Positions 50,608 through 59,230 of a stretch of DNA of 64,000 nucleotides are shown here, piece after piece. Every line of letters begins with the position of its first letter. The stretch's first letter is position 1. The position numbers and the translations under genes were made by a program. Source of the DNA: Aurantibacter crassamenti (lineage in GTDB: Bacteria; Bacteroidota; Bacteroidia; Flavobacteriales; Flavobacteriaceae). The stretch covers positions 868,001-932,000 of the forward strand of contig NZ_JAFBGM010000002.1 in NCBI RefSeq assembly GCF_016811105.1, written 5' to 3'. The notes under the pieces were generated by a model. That model was not told the origin of the DNA. It saw only the letters and a list, made by a program, of their open reading frames with translations, and did no database searches.

Positions 50608-51633
50608 CTACACGTGAAAATACTGGTCTAATAAAATTGTTGCACCATTATTTCGCTTGCTCTCATCAGCAGCTTCCATAAAAGCATATATTTCTAAAGT
50701 TTCTTGTGGTAATACTGGCGCTTCATGCGTTTTAAAAAAACTTACAATTTCTTTAACAATAGTAGTATATCCATTATGCGGACCCATGGTTAAATTTCCT
50801 TTTTCACCGAAAGCAATGCCTCCAAAACCAATTTCCCAATGTGGCCGTCCTCGATATACTCCCACTCGACCATCTTGCCAAGTACCATAAACAATATCGC
50901 TGTCTTCTGTATAATCTCTTCGGATACTTTTACAACCAGTGCCCATTACCGTAAACAATAATTCTACACCATGCACACCGTACCAAAATAAATCGGTATG
51001 ACTGGGTTCAATATAACACGGACTATATGTTGTTGCTCCCATTACTTTGCCAATACTATTTTTGTTTCTAATGGCATCTGCATTTTTTAAAAATCGTAAA
51101 GACGAAGAAGAAAACATGGGTACCTTATATTTTTCAGCAGCTTTATATATTTTGCTTACATCAGCAAAAGTTGCTGCTACAGGTTTATCAACAAACATAG
51201 GTTTACCTTTCTTAAGCACTTCTAATGTTTGTTCAAGACGAACACCGCCATCATTGCTTTCAAGTAGAATAACATCAACTTGGTTCAAGAGTTCTGATAG
51301 AGAATCAACTATTTTCACGCCCATTTCCTCCATCTCTTTGGTATATTTTGGAATACGACTAAAACTAGATTCAATTGTTGAGCTACCTAAAGGATACGCA
51401 GCTACAACAGGAAAACCTGCAATTTCTTCAGGTGCATTTGGATCATTTAATAATTTTGTATACTCAATACTGTGCGAAGTATCGAGTCCAATCATTCCTA
51501 CTTTTATTATTTTTTTAGATGAAGAAATATTTGCATAAATACTACTGGGAATTATACTCAAACCTGCACTTGCTATAGTTACATTTTGGATAAAATTGCG
51601 TCTATTGTAATTTATAATCCTTGTCTTCTCCAT
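50608..51633 (-). CDS. Gfo/Idh/MocA family oxidoreductase, Tat-exported
   Basis: A 341-residue oxidoreductase with a twin-arginine signal (NRRNFIQNVTIASAG, near residues 10-24), so it is exported folded with its cofactor to the periplasm. It has the NAD(P)-binding start KVGMIGLDTSHS (near 40) instead of the usual GxGxxG, and the family's EKP-like motif as MFVDKPVAAT (near 150). The usual catalytic His-containing motif is less clear. In Bacteroidota such proteins act on sugars or glycosides (for example in 3-keto-glycoside or inositol metabolism). It is part of the catabolic operon: 42 bases after the Nramp-like gene and 8 before the PVC-type cytochrome gene. Confidence 0.85.
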   Translation of the reverse strand: MEKTRIINYNRRNFIQNVTIASAGLSIIPSSIYANISSSKKIIKVGMIGLDTSHSIEYTKLLNDPNAPEEIAGFPVVAAYPLGSSTIESSFSRIPKYTKEMEEMGVKIVDSLSELLNQVDVILLESNDGGVRLEQTLEVLKKGKPMFVDKPVAATFADVSKIYKAAEKYKVPMFSSSSLRFLKNADAIRNKNSIGKVMGATTYSPCYIEPSHTDLFWYGVHGVELLFTVMGTGCKSIRRDYTEDSDIVYGTWQDGRVGVYRGRPHWEIGFGGIAFGEKGNLTMGPHNGYTTIVKEIVSFFKTHEAPVLPQETLEIYAFMEAADESKRNNGATILLDQYFHV

Positions 51634-51675
51634 AACTTATACCCTATTATTGATGAATTTGTTCTCAAAATCTAT

Positions 51676-52914
51676 TTATATGTTTGCAAAATAGCTTATC
51701 AGTTTCCCGTACATGATATAGACTAAAACGCACAATAAAAACAAGCCAATAACCGCCATGATATTTTGTGTGATTGTGTTTTTAAATTTACCCATAACAT
51801 CTTTTCTGTTCACAATCAACAAAAGACCAATTCCAATTAATGGTACAGCAATCATAGATGAAGATTGTGCTAAAATCAAAGAATATACGGGGCTACTTAA
51901 TCCGCTTGCAACAAAAGTTGCTATAACCATACCTGCAATTAGAATGACGATAGTAAAAACCTTTGGCATTTTTTTATCCATAGTTTGCCCCATACCTAAA
52001 CCATCTGCTAGTAAACCCCCACCAATTACAGCATTTACTAATAGTGAAGAAAAAGAAGCCGCTAAAAAACCAATAGCAAAAATATATTTTGCGTAATTGC
52101 CCAATAGTAATTCTAATTGCAAAGCCATGTCAGCAGCTGAATTAATTTGAATACCCATAGGTTTTAAACTTGCCGCGGCGGTCATTATAATTAGCACAGA
52201 CATCAAAGCCAGTAAAAACACTCCAGAATTAGATGCTCGAATCGCTTTTTTCATATCAACAACTTTCCAATCTTTTTTCTGAATTAAATAAGATTGATAT
52301 AAGGCACTGCTCAAAACAAAAGTTGTTCCTACTATTGCTGCAAGTTCACTGATGTATTCCATTGAAAATCCGCTCGGAATAAAGCCTGAAACTGTTTGTG
52401 ACAAATCAGGTTTTACAAAAACCAAATTCACCATAAACGCTATGATAATAAGCATTACAATGTACATCATCAACTTCTCTAAAGTTGCATACAGGTTTTG
52501 CGCATAGAAAATTAAAACAATTGCCAAAATTGTAAAAATGATTGGCCAAATTCTCACATCAATTCCAGTTATAGATTCCATACCCATACCTACACCTAAA
52601 TTGTTTCCGAATTGAAAACTCAATGAAGCAAGAAATGAACTTATACCGATAGCATAGGAGAACCATCTGCCATATTTATCTGCAATAACACTTAAAATTG
52701 ATTGTTTGTTCAAGACCGCAAATCTTGTACTCATACCTGTATATACAGCCATTGAAATACCCGCCAGTAAAATAGCCCACAAAAAATTATAGCCTTGAGT
52801 AGCACCTATTTTTGATGCAGCAGTAATACTTCCGGGGCCCAATGCCACCGCCGCAATAATAAATCCTGGGCCAATAGCTCCAAGACCTGATTTAATCTTA
52901 TTTAATAAGTGCAT
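51676..52914 (-). CDS. Nramp-like transporter without the metal-binding motifs
   Basis: A 412-residue, 11-segment membrane protein of the Nramp fold: the start GLGAIGPGFIIAAVALGPGSITAASKIGA (in part GPGFIIAAVALGPGS) is close to Nramp segment 1, and LYATLEKLMMYIV is a familiar later block. Canonical Nramp metal ligands are absent: DPGN in segment 1 is replaced by LGPGS, and MPH in segment 6 by a stretch such as TTFVLSSALYQSYL. The protein therefore probably does not move manganese or iron. In this catabolic operon (38 bases after the aldolase gene) an organic substrate or another ion is more likely. Confidence 0.82.
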   Translation of the reverse strand: MHLLNKIKSGLGAIGPGFIIAAVALGPGSITAASKIGATQGYNFLWAILLAGISMAVYTGMSTRFAVLNKQSILSVIADKYGRWFSYAIGISSFLASLSFQFGNNLGVGMGMESITGIDVRIWPIIFTILAIVLIFYAQNLYATLEKLMMYIVMLIIIAFMVNLVFVKPDLSQTVSGFIPSGFSMEYISELAAIVGTTFVLSSALYQSYLIQKKDWKVVDMKKAIRASNSGVFLLALMSVLIIMTAAASLKPMGIQINSAADMALQLELLLGNYAKYIFAIGFLAASFSSLLVNAVIGGGLLADGLGMGQTMDKKMPKVFTIVILIAGMVIATFVASGLSSPVYSLILAQSSSMIAVPLIGIGLLLIVNRKDVMGKFKNTITQNIMAVIGLFLLCVLVYIMYGKLISYFANI

Positions 52915-52952
52915 TAGTTTTAGTTTAGTTTTTTACTCGTTGTTTTAATGCA

Positions 52953-54008
52953 CTAACGCATCCATCGATCAATATTCTCAGCTACAAATTCATCATCATT
53001 AAGTTCAGGATAAATAGCATAAACACGATCAATTTCTTCTTTTTGACCCGGACTCAATACCTCGTGTGAACTTATTGTATAATTAGCTTCGAGAAATCCT
53101 TGTCTAATTAAAACCTCATGAATACCAGCAATTGAACCTTTAAATTTATTTCTAGAATCAAAAAACGCTGCATTTGCATCAGTAATTTTTATTCCCAAAG
53201 AAATTAAGTCCGAGATTTCTTCTGGCTTGGCACTTTTAATTCGATTAAATAATTCAACCGCCTTATTATTCCAAACTGCCCAATGCCCTAAAAGCCCACC
53301 TACAAACCTCTTTTTTACAATACTATCATTAACTGGAAATTTATATTCAGAAAGTAAATCATTTACTATTGTATCATCATTACCAGTATATAAAGCAACT
53401 TGGTCTGCCCTACCCGACGCTGCGACACCTCTAATCACATCAATTGTATCATATCGATCAAAAGCAGCAACTTTAATTGCTACCACGTTTTCTATCTGCG
53501 CAAATTGACGCCAGAAATCTGTATCGTAAGATCTTCCGCCAATTGTTGGTTGCAGGTAAAAACCAATCACAGGTATAATGTCAGCTATATTTTTACAGTG
53601 ATTTATTAATACTTGGTTTGAATCTTCTTTAAAAGCGGATAGATTAAGTAATACAGCATGATAGCCTAAATCTGCAGCCAATGAAGCCTCAGCAACTGCC
53701 TGCTCAGTTCTACCCATGGCACCAGCAATTCTAATAATTGGTTTTTGTGAACTATTAAAATGTGCATCTAATTCTTCTTTTCCTAATTCAAGAATGGGCT
53801 GATAAAGTCCAGCTTCACGAATCTCGAATTGACTGGTATGAACACCAATGGCTAAACCACCTGAACCCGCATCAAGATAGTATCGCATTAATGCTCTTAG
53901 ACGTCGTTCATCCAACTTTAAATCCTTAGTTAATGCTGTAGGATTTGCTGGAATAACAGTACCTGTATTTAATATTTGTTTTAATTCGTTTGAAAGTATA
54001 ACACCCAT
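52953..54008 (-). CDS. Dihydrodipicolinate synthase family aldolase
   Basis: A 351-residue TIM-barrel protein of the DapA/NanA superfamily. The Schiff-base Lys is in VVAIKVAAFDRYD (near residue 184) and the tyrosine of the YxxP motif in IGFYLQPTIGG (near 154). The N-terminal block VIPANPTALTKDLKLDERRLRALMRYYLDAGSGGLAIGVHTSQFEI (in part, ALMRYYLDAGSGGLAIG) is normal for the family. Members cleave or form 2-keto-3-deoxy acids and similar compounds with pyruvate. It is longer than DapA (about 290 residues), with a C-terminal extension of about 45 residues. It lies 19 bases after the SDR-like gene. The substrate is unknown, and a role in lysine synthesis is unlikely here. Confidence 0.87.
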   Translation of the reverse strand: MGVILSNELKQILNTGTVIPANPTALTKDLKLDERRLRALMRYYLDAGSGGLAIGVHTSQFEIREAGLYQPILELGKEELDAHFNSSQKPIIRIAGAMGRTEQAVAEASLAADLGYHAVLLNLSAFKEDSNQVLINHCKNIADIIPVIGFYLQPTIGGRSYDTDFWRQFAQIENVVAIKVAAFDRYDTIDVIRGVAASGRADQVALYTGNDDTIVNDLLSEYKFPVNDSIVKKRFVGGLLGHWAVWNNKAVELFNRIKSAKPEEISDLISLGIKITDANAAFFDSRNKFKGSIAGIHEVLIRQGFLEANYTISSHEVLSPGQKEEIDRVYAIYPELNDDEFVAENIDRWMR

Positions 54009-54027
54009 ATTTATTTACTATTTGAAT

Positions 54028-55065
54028 CTAATATTTACCATCTCTAACTTCAAAATGAGTTGGCTTACCTAAAAGTCTATTATCATTTTCTATCCAACTT
54101 GCAGTCCATTTCAAAACCTGGTCTACCGATACCTTCCTAGTGCCTAATATCTTTTGACTTTCTGTTACATTAATTAATAAAGCGGTATCTGCTTGTTTAC
54201 CTTGAAGTTTCACGGGCTTATCAAGTAACTCACCTAATCGATTCGCAACTTCTTCAACGGATATAATTTCCGGCCCGCTTATATTTAAATGTTTCGCAGG
54301 ACTTTCACAAAATTGAATACTTCTAAGAATCATATCATTAGCATCACCTTGCCAAATAACATTAGCATAGCCCATTGTTAAATCAATAGTTTCTTCATTG
54401 TATATTTTTCTAGCAATATCTACAAGCACACCATAACGAGGTTCAACCGCATAATTTAAGCGAATAATTACTACCGGAGTGTTATTTTTAATACTGCCAA
54501 ATTCAAAAAGTCGTTCCCTACCTAAACATGATTGTGCATATTCTCCAACTGGTCCAGCAGCATCAATTTCTTTACATCCACCAGATGTTATGGTTGCCAA
54601 AGGATAAACGCATCCTGTTGAAAAAGCAACTATTTTAGAGTTCTTAAACCGTTCAACGATCAGGCCCGGTAAATATGAATTCATTGCCCATGTAAACGAT
54701 TCATTACCATCGGTACCAAATTTCATCCCAGCAAGAAAAACCACATTTTTAATTTCAGGAAGACTTTTTACAAAATCAATATCCAATAAATCACCTTTAA
54801 TAGTTTCTATTCCACTTTCTTCTAAAAGATCACGTTGTGTAGCGTCACTAAAGCGTGCAACACCAACTAATCTTTTATTTACTTGTGCTATGTCGCAAGC
54901 TTTTTTTGCCATGCGAGCCATTGAAACACCTATTTTACCAGCAACACCCAGAAAGATAAAATCACCTTCAATGGTTCTCATCATTTCAACCAATTCATCA
55001 CTAGGTTGCGAAAGCATTTCTTCTAAATGCTGTTCATTTTCAATAATTTCAGGATATTCTATCAT
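54028..55065 (-). CDS. NAD(P)-dependent epimerase/dehydratase-like SDR protein with altered active site
   Basis: A 345-residue extended SDR protein. The nucleotide loop is FLGVAGKIGVSMAR (GxxGxxG near residue 37). In place of the SDR catalytic YxxxK it has EYAQSCLGRERL (Tyr near 177, Cys where Lys is expected), preceded by a serine/threonine motif in FSTGCVYPL (near 150). The substrate part keeps the family blocks NYAVEPRYGVL and ISGPEIISVEEVANRLGELL. It may still bind NAD(P) and a sugar, but normal YxxxK catalysis is not expected. The gene is 2 bases downstream of the M20 hydrolase gene and 19 bases upstream of the aldolase gene. Confidence 0.83.
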   Translation of the reverse strand: MIEYPEIIENEQHLEEMLSQPSDELVEMMRTIEGDFIFLGVAGKIGVSMARMAKKACDIAQVNKRLVGVARFSDATQRDLLEESGIETIKGDLLDIDFVKSLPEIKNVVFLAGMKFGTDGNESFTWAMNSYLPGLIVERFKNSKIVAFSTGCVYPLATITSGGCKEIDAAGPVGEYAQSCLGRERLFEFGSIKNNTPVVIIRLNYAVEPRYGVLVDIARKIYNEETIDLTMGYANVIWQGDANDMILRSIQFCESPAKHLNISGPEIISVEEVANRLGELLDKPVKLQGKQADTALLINVTESQKILGTRKVSVDQVLKWTASWIENDNRLLGKPTHFEVRDGKY

Positions 55066-55067
55066 AA

Positions 55068-56207
55068 TTACTTTGTACTATTTTTAATAATAATTGCGTT
55101 ATAAATTTCAACGGCTTTTTCTATTTTATCTACATAGCAAAACTCATCAGTTTGATGCGCCATTTCAGGCTCACCAGGGCCAAGAATAATTGTAGGTATG
55201 TTATTTAAATGTGGCATAAATACCGAAGCATCTGTCAAGAAATTAGCAGACTTTTTAACGGACTTATCTGCACTATCTATCTCGAGAATATCAAAAATGA
55301 TTTTAATAAAATCATTCTTTTCTGAAGTTGAAATAGCGTTTAAATCTGTAATTTTTTCGAGTGAAACTTCTTCACCAAACAATTCTTTTAATCGAATCCA
55401 AACTTTATCATTTTTATAAGCTGTAGTTGTTCTTACATCAATTGTAAATGCAGCCTTATCAGGTACTGAATTTAAGTTTAATCCACCTTCAATTCTGCCA
55501 ACATTAATGGTCGGATATCCTAATAACTCATCTTTTGGAGCTTCAAATTTTAAGTCTTCGATTTTAACAATAGCCCGCGAGGCTTTATAAATAGCATTAT
55601 CACCTAATTCAGGCATAGATGAATGCGCGGTTATACCTTTGGTGTATGCGTTTAAGTATAATCCTCCTTTATGACCAATAAATGGAAGATTTCCGGTAGG
55701 TTCACCAACAACCATTGCACTAGCCTCTCCTAAATCATAACCACTTTGGCACAAATGCTGAGCACCATTACAACCCAATTCTTCATCTGCTGTAAAAACA
55801 AGCTTTATACCACCTTTAGGAGAATCATATCGGTAAGTTTCTATTGCCGCAACAATCATAGCAGCAACACCAGCTTTCATATCTGTAGAACCTCTACCAT
55901 AAAGTTTATTATCAATAATCTCTCCTGCAAAAGGATCTTTTGTCCATTCATTTGCACCTAAAGGAACCACATCTAAATGACCTGTAAATAGTATTGGAGG
56001 TTTATCTATGGATAGACCTTTAGTTGCAACTAATTGTAAACGGTCTTTTGCATAAATAGGATAATCTACTTCAAAACCATTTTTCAATAATAGTTCACCA
56101 ATATATACTGCTAATCCTCCTTCGTTACCTGGGGGGTTAATAGTATTAAAACTAATAAGCTTTTGTGTTAATTCAATAACATTTAATTGTTCAACTATCT
56201 CACTCAA
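55068..56207 (-). CDS. M20 family metallohydrolase (ArgE/DapE/ACY1 type)
   Basis: A 379-residue cytoplasmic hydrolase with the M20 zinc motifs: FTGHLDVVPLG (His and Asp near residues 75-77), GRGSTDMKAGVAAM (near 108) and the catalytic Glu in DEELGCNGAQ (near 141), and EPTGN for the second metal site (near 165). The lid domain is seen in GHKGGLYLNAYTKGITAHSS. Members remove acyl groups from amino acids or cut dipeptides, so the operon may handle an N-acyl or amide compound. The next gene starts 2 bases later, and a 45-base gap separates it from the permease gene. Confidence 0.87.
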   Translation of the reverse strand: MSEIVEQLNVIELTQKLISFNTINPPGNEGGLAVYIGELLLKNGFEVDYPIYAKDRLQLVATKGLSIDKPPILFTGHLDVVPLGANEWTKDPFAGEIIDNKLYGRGSTDMKAGVAAMIVAAIETYRYDSPKGGIKLVFTADEELGCNGAQHLCQSGYDLGEASAMVVGEPTGNLPFIGHKGGLYLNAYTKGITAHSSMPELGDNAIYKASRAIVKIEDLKFEAPKDELLGYPTINVGRIEGGLNLNSVPDKAAFTIDVRTTTAYKNDKVWIRLKELFGEEVSLEKITDLNAISTSEKNDFIKIIFDILEIDSADKSVKKSANFLTDASVFMPHLNNIPTIILGPGEPEMAHQTDEFCYVDKIEKAVEIYNAIIIKNSTK

Positions 56208-56252
56208 ATTTTAATTTCTTTAATATGTTAGTTTCATTAAGTAGCTCTTAAT

Positions 56253-57248
56253 TTATCGGGCCATTATAATTAATGCTAGTCCAATTACATACAGCACAAG
56301 CATTATATTGAGCATTGATGAAACGCCTTTTGGAGCTCCTTTAAACTCTTTCCAAATGTAAATTCCCCATAATGCGGCTACTACAGTAGCTCCTTGCCCT
56401 AAGCCATAAGAAATTGCTGGCCCAGCTTTATCAGACGCCAATATGCTAAAAGACATCCCCAAACACCAAATCATTCCTCCAAGAATTCCAATAGCATGAT
56501 TTCTACTACTGCCTTTGAAATATTGAGATATCTGAATGGGCTGTCCTTCAAATGGCTTTTTCATTAATACTGAATTAAAAATAAAGTTACTTGCCAAAAC
56601 ACCTATTGAAAAAATAAAAACTGCTGTGTACGGACTTAATTTTCCGGGTTCAGGAATATCAAAATTTAAAAACATCGAATTAGCTACATATTTGTAAAAG
56701 AAGCCCATCAATAATCCAGCAACTACAGCAAGTACAAGTCCTTTTGTTGGCAAACTACCTTTACTACTAGAAAGTTTAGAATAAGCCTTTGCATTTAGTA
56801 GCATGGCAATAACAATTAAAGCTACACCGCCAAATAATAATGTAGAATTACCAACTGGTGAATCTATATAATTTACGACAACCCCTATTACCAATGCCAA
56901 ACCAATACCAACAGGAAAAGCAACAGACATACCGGCAATGGTAATTGAAGCCACTAGTAAAATGTTTGCTAAATTAAAAAGTACACCACCTATAAAGGCA
57001 AGTTGTATGTACTGCTCTTCTGCTTGTCCTATATCTTCTATAAAGGGTCGACCACCTTCTCCAAAACTACCTAATGTTAATCCGAGTAAACCTGAAAAAA
57101 TAAGGATACCGATAACATAATCCCAATAAAATAATTCGAAGCGCCAACTAGATGACGCCATTTTTTGAGTATTCGCCCAAGAACCCCATGCTAACATTGT
57201 TAGGACACAAAATATTACTGCGATGGAATATGAATCTACTATAAACAT
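56253..57248 (-). CDS. DMT/GRP-type (ureide permease-like) transporter
   Basis: A 331-residue, about 10-segment inner-membrane protein. It starts MFIVDSYSIAVIFCVLTMLAWGSWANTQKM (family hallmark WGSWANTQK near residue 21) and ELFYWDYVIGI, which recall the ureide permease and RhaT-like sugar transporters. The closest Bacteroidota homologues are usually annotated only as DMT or GRP family transporters. It lies next to ribokinase (10 bases downstream of its stop), so transport of ribose, a nucleoside or a ureide-like compound is plausible, but the substrate is inferred from context. Confidence 0.7.
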   Translation of the reverse strand: MFIVDSYSIAVIFCVLTMLAWGSWANTQKMASSSWRFELFYWDYVIGILIFSGLLGLTLGSFGEGGRPFIEDIGQAEEQYIQLAFIGGVLFNLANILLVASITIAGMSVAFPVGIGLALVIGVVVNYIDSPVGNSTLLFGGVALIVIAMLLNAKAYSKLSSSKGSLPTKGLVLAVVAGLLMGFFYKYVANSMFLNFDIPEPGKLSPYTAVFIFSIGVLASNFIFNSVLMKKPFEGQPIQISQYFKGSSRNHAIGILGGMIWCLGMSFSILASDKAGPAISYGLGQGATVVAALWGIYIWKEFKGAPKGVSSMLNIMLVLYVIGLALIIMAR

Positions 57249-57258
57249 AAGTTCAGTC

Positions 57259-58158
57259 TTATTTAATTTCTTCTAGTGTAGGTGCAGATATCTGTGCTCC
57301 CAATTTTGTTACCGATAAAGCCGCTGCTTTATTTGCAAGTTTGATACTATCTTCCCAATTATCTCCTTGCGCCAAAGCAGTAGTTAATGCCCCATTAAAA
57401 ACATCACCTGCAGCAGTTGTATCAACAGCATTCACTTTAGGAGGCATCATTAAAAAGTTGGTTTCAGCATTCATGAAAAACGCACCTTGACTACCCATTG
57501 TTATGATAACATTCTGAACACCTTGTTCTAAAAAATAATTCCCTGCAACCTTGGCACTTTTCACATCAGTAACTTCAATACCTGTTAAAATAAAAGTCTC
57601 TGTTTCATTGGGGGTAATTAAGTATAACCCTTTTAAAATAGCAGCTGATAATTTTGCCGCTGGTGCAGGATTAATAATTAATGGCAATTTATTGGTTTTA
57701 CATTTTTCAGCGAGAGCTTCAACAGTTTCCATTGGCACTTCCAATTGCGTAAGTACTATTTTAGCAGTTGAAAATATCGATTCTACCGCATCTAAGTGAG
57801 CAGCATTTAACTGAGCATTTGCGCCGGAAGCGACAACAATTTCATTTTCACCCGAAGCATTTACAGTGATTAAAGCTACACCTGATGCTGTATCCTTTTT
57901 AATTAGCGCGGCATCAACATCGATGCCTTCATTTTTATATTGAACAAGGGCATTTTTCCCAAAAACATCATCACCAACACAACATATAAAACTTACATCG
58001 CCTCCTAATCTTGCAGCTGCAACAGCCTGATTGGCTCCTTTTCCACCAGAAAACATATAAAAATCACCACCAATAATCGTTTCACCCGGTTTAGGAAATC
58101 GTTCAGTTTTTACAACCATATCAGTATTTGAACTTCCGACTACAACTATTTTAGACAT
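57259..58158 (-). CDS. rbsK: Ribokinase
   Basis: A 299-residue PfkB-family sugar kinase. The start at 58158 (MSKIVVVGSSNTDMVVKTERFPKPGET) gives a normal N-terminus; a longer frame reaches upstream into the nucleoside hydrolase gene and adds 15 unlikely residues. Ribokinase motifs: SGGKGANQAVAAARLGG near residue 35-50 and the ATP/catalytic site DTTAAGDVFNGAL (near 250, with the catalytic Asp). It phosphorylates ribose to ribose 5-phosphate. It begins 7 bases after the nucleoside hydrolase stop, so ribose from that reaction, imported or cytosolic, is the likely substrate. Confidence 0.9.
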   Translation of the reverse strand: MSKIVVVGSSNTDMVVKTERFPKPGETIIGGDFYMFSGGKGANQAVAAARLGGDVSFICCVGDDVFGKNALVQYKNEGIDVDAALIKKDTASGVALITVNASGENEIVVASGANAQLNAAHLDAVESIFSTAKIVLTQLEVPMETVEALAEKCKTNKLPLIINPAPAAKLSAAILKGLYLITPNETETFILTGIEVTDVKSAKVAGNYFLEQGVQNVIITMGSQGAFFMNAETNFLMMPPKVNAVDTTAAGDVFNGALTTALAQGDNWEDSIKLANKAAALSVTKLGAQISAPTLEEIK

Positions 58159-58165
58159 ATTACAT

Positions 58166-59230
58166 TTATTTTGTTTTTGGAGTTGCTTTTTGCATCGTTT
58201 CAAAAAAATCAGCTAATAGTGCCTCTTTATTAAAATCTTCCCACAAAACTATTTTACGGGAATTGTTTGGACGTTCCACCCATTTACCATCAATTAAAAT
58301 TGGCGTTGCTATAGTTCTAGTTTTCCCCCAGCTCTGATTTTTCAGAACAGCCACAGCAACCATATCAAATAATGCTCGGGTGTAACTTTCATTGTCATGT
58401 GCTTCAATATTTTTAAACAAACTAACAGAATAATCACCAAAAGTATTAAACACGCCATCATGCCTTCCGATAACCGCTTCTTTAGCTATAGGCCCCTTTC
58501 CTGGCATTCGACTATTAATTTCATGCACACTTACTCCCACCGCATCAGTACCTGAAGGTTCACCATACCGTACGGTTACCATTTCAAAGGGAATTGAACT
58601 ATTAAGCACGTAGTTCATTGCAACTGTATCATTCTCTTGATTGTATTCACCAGGATGGGGGTAATTAGATCCTAACCAAACAATTTTAGTACGATTTGCA
58701 AAAGTTGAATCCTTTTTTAGCGCAAGAGCTATGTTTGTTAATTTACCAACTGCTATTATGGTAACCGAATCTTTCTTAGTTTCATTTAAAATAAAATCAA
58801 CAGCTTCGCGACCATCATAATCTGATTTATCAATTGTATTTTCAATTTCTGAATAACTTTTATCAGCCCCGTTTATTAAAGGAATGTCTTCTTTATTACA
58901 TAACTTTAAAATTCGTTGAGCTTCATCATAATGATTTTTAAGCTCACCCCCATTAATAGTTGCATTAACAGTTACCCCAATGGTTTCAAAAGCATGCTCA
59001 TTAAAAAGTAAATATGCTAAAGCATGTTGATCATCAAGTTCATTGTTGGCATCTGTATCGAATATTACTTTTATCCTTTTTGGTGAATTTTTATCAGTCG
59101 TGAGCGTTACTTGAGATTCTGAAATAGCATCATAATTTGAGTTCTTTTTCTCACCACATCCAATACAAAGTATAAACAAGAAACAAACTATAAAAGTAAA
59201 AAATGATGTATTATACGGTCTATTTAGCAT
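58166..59230 (-). CDS. Nucleoside hydrolase (IUNH family) lipoprotein
   Basis: A 354-residue lipoprotein (LFILCIGC, Cys23 or so). The metal/ribose site typical of inosine-uridine nucleoside hydrolases is VIFDTDANNELDDQHAL (DTD with DD, near residues 56-66), followed by IIAVGKLTNIALALKKD (near 155) and by a WLGSNYPHPGEYNQENDTVAMNY block (the downstream ribose-site region, near 185). It splits the N-glycosidic bond of nucleosides to base and ribose. Its lipoprotein signal places it outside the cytoplasm. It is the first gene of the long catabolic operon and is followed by ribokinase after 7 bases. Confidence 0.88.
   Translation of the reverse strand: MLNRPYNTSFFTFIVCFLFILCIGCGEKKNSNYDAISESQVTLTTDKNSPKRIKVIFDTDANNELDDQHALAYLLFNEHAFETIGVTVNATINGGELKNHYDEAQRILKLCNKEDIPLINGADKSYSEIENTIDKSDYDGREAVDFILNETKKDSVTIIAVGKLTNIALALKKDSTFANRTKIVWLGSNYPHPGEYNQENDTVAMNYVLNSSIPFEMVTVRYGEPSGTDAVGVSVHEINSRMPGKGPIAKEAVIGRHDGVFNTFGDYSVSLFKNIEAHDNESYTRALFDMVAVAVLKNQSWGKTRTIATPILIDGKWVERPNNSRKIVLWEDFNKEALLADFFETMQKATPKTK

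Noticed and set aside
57259-58203. Upstream start of ribokinase at 58203
   Set aside because: The added residues (MKRCKKQLQKQNKCN) overlap the nucleoside hydrolase gene and precede a normal ribokinase N-terminus at 58158.
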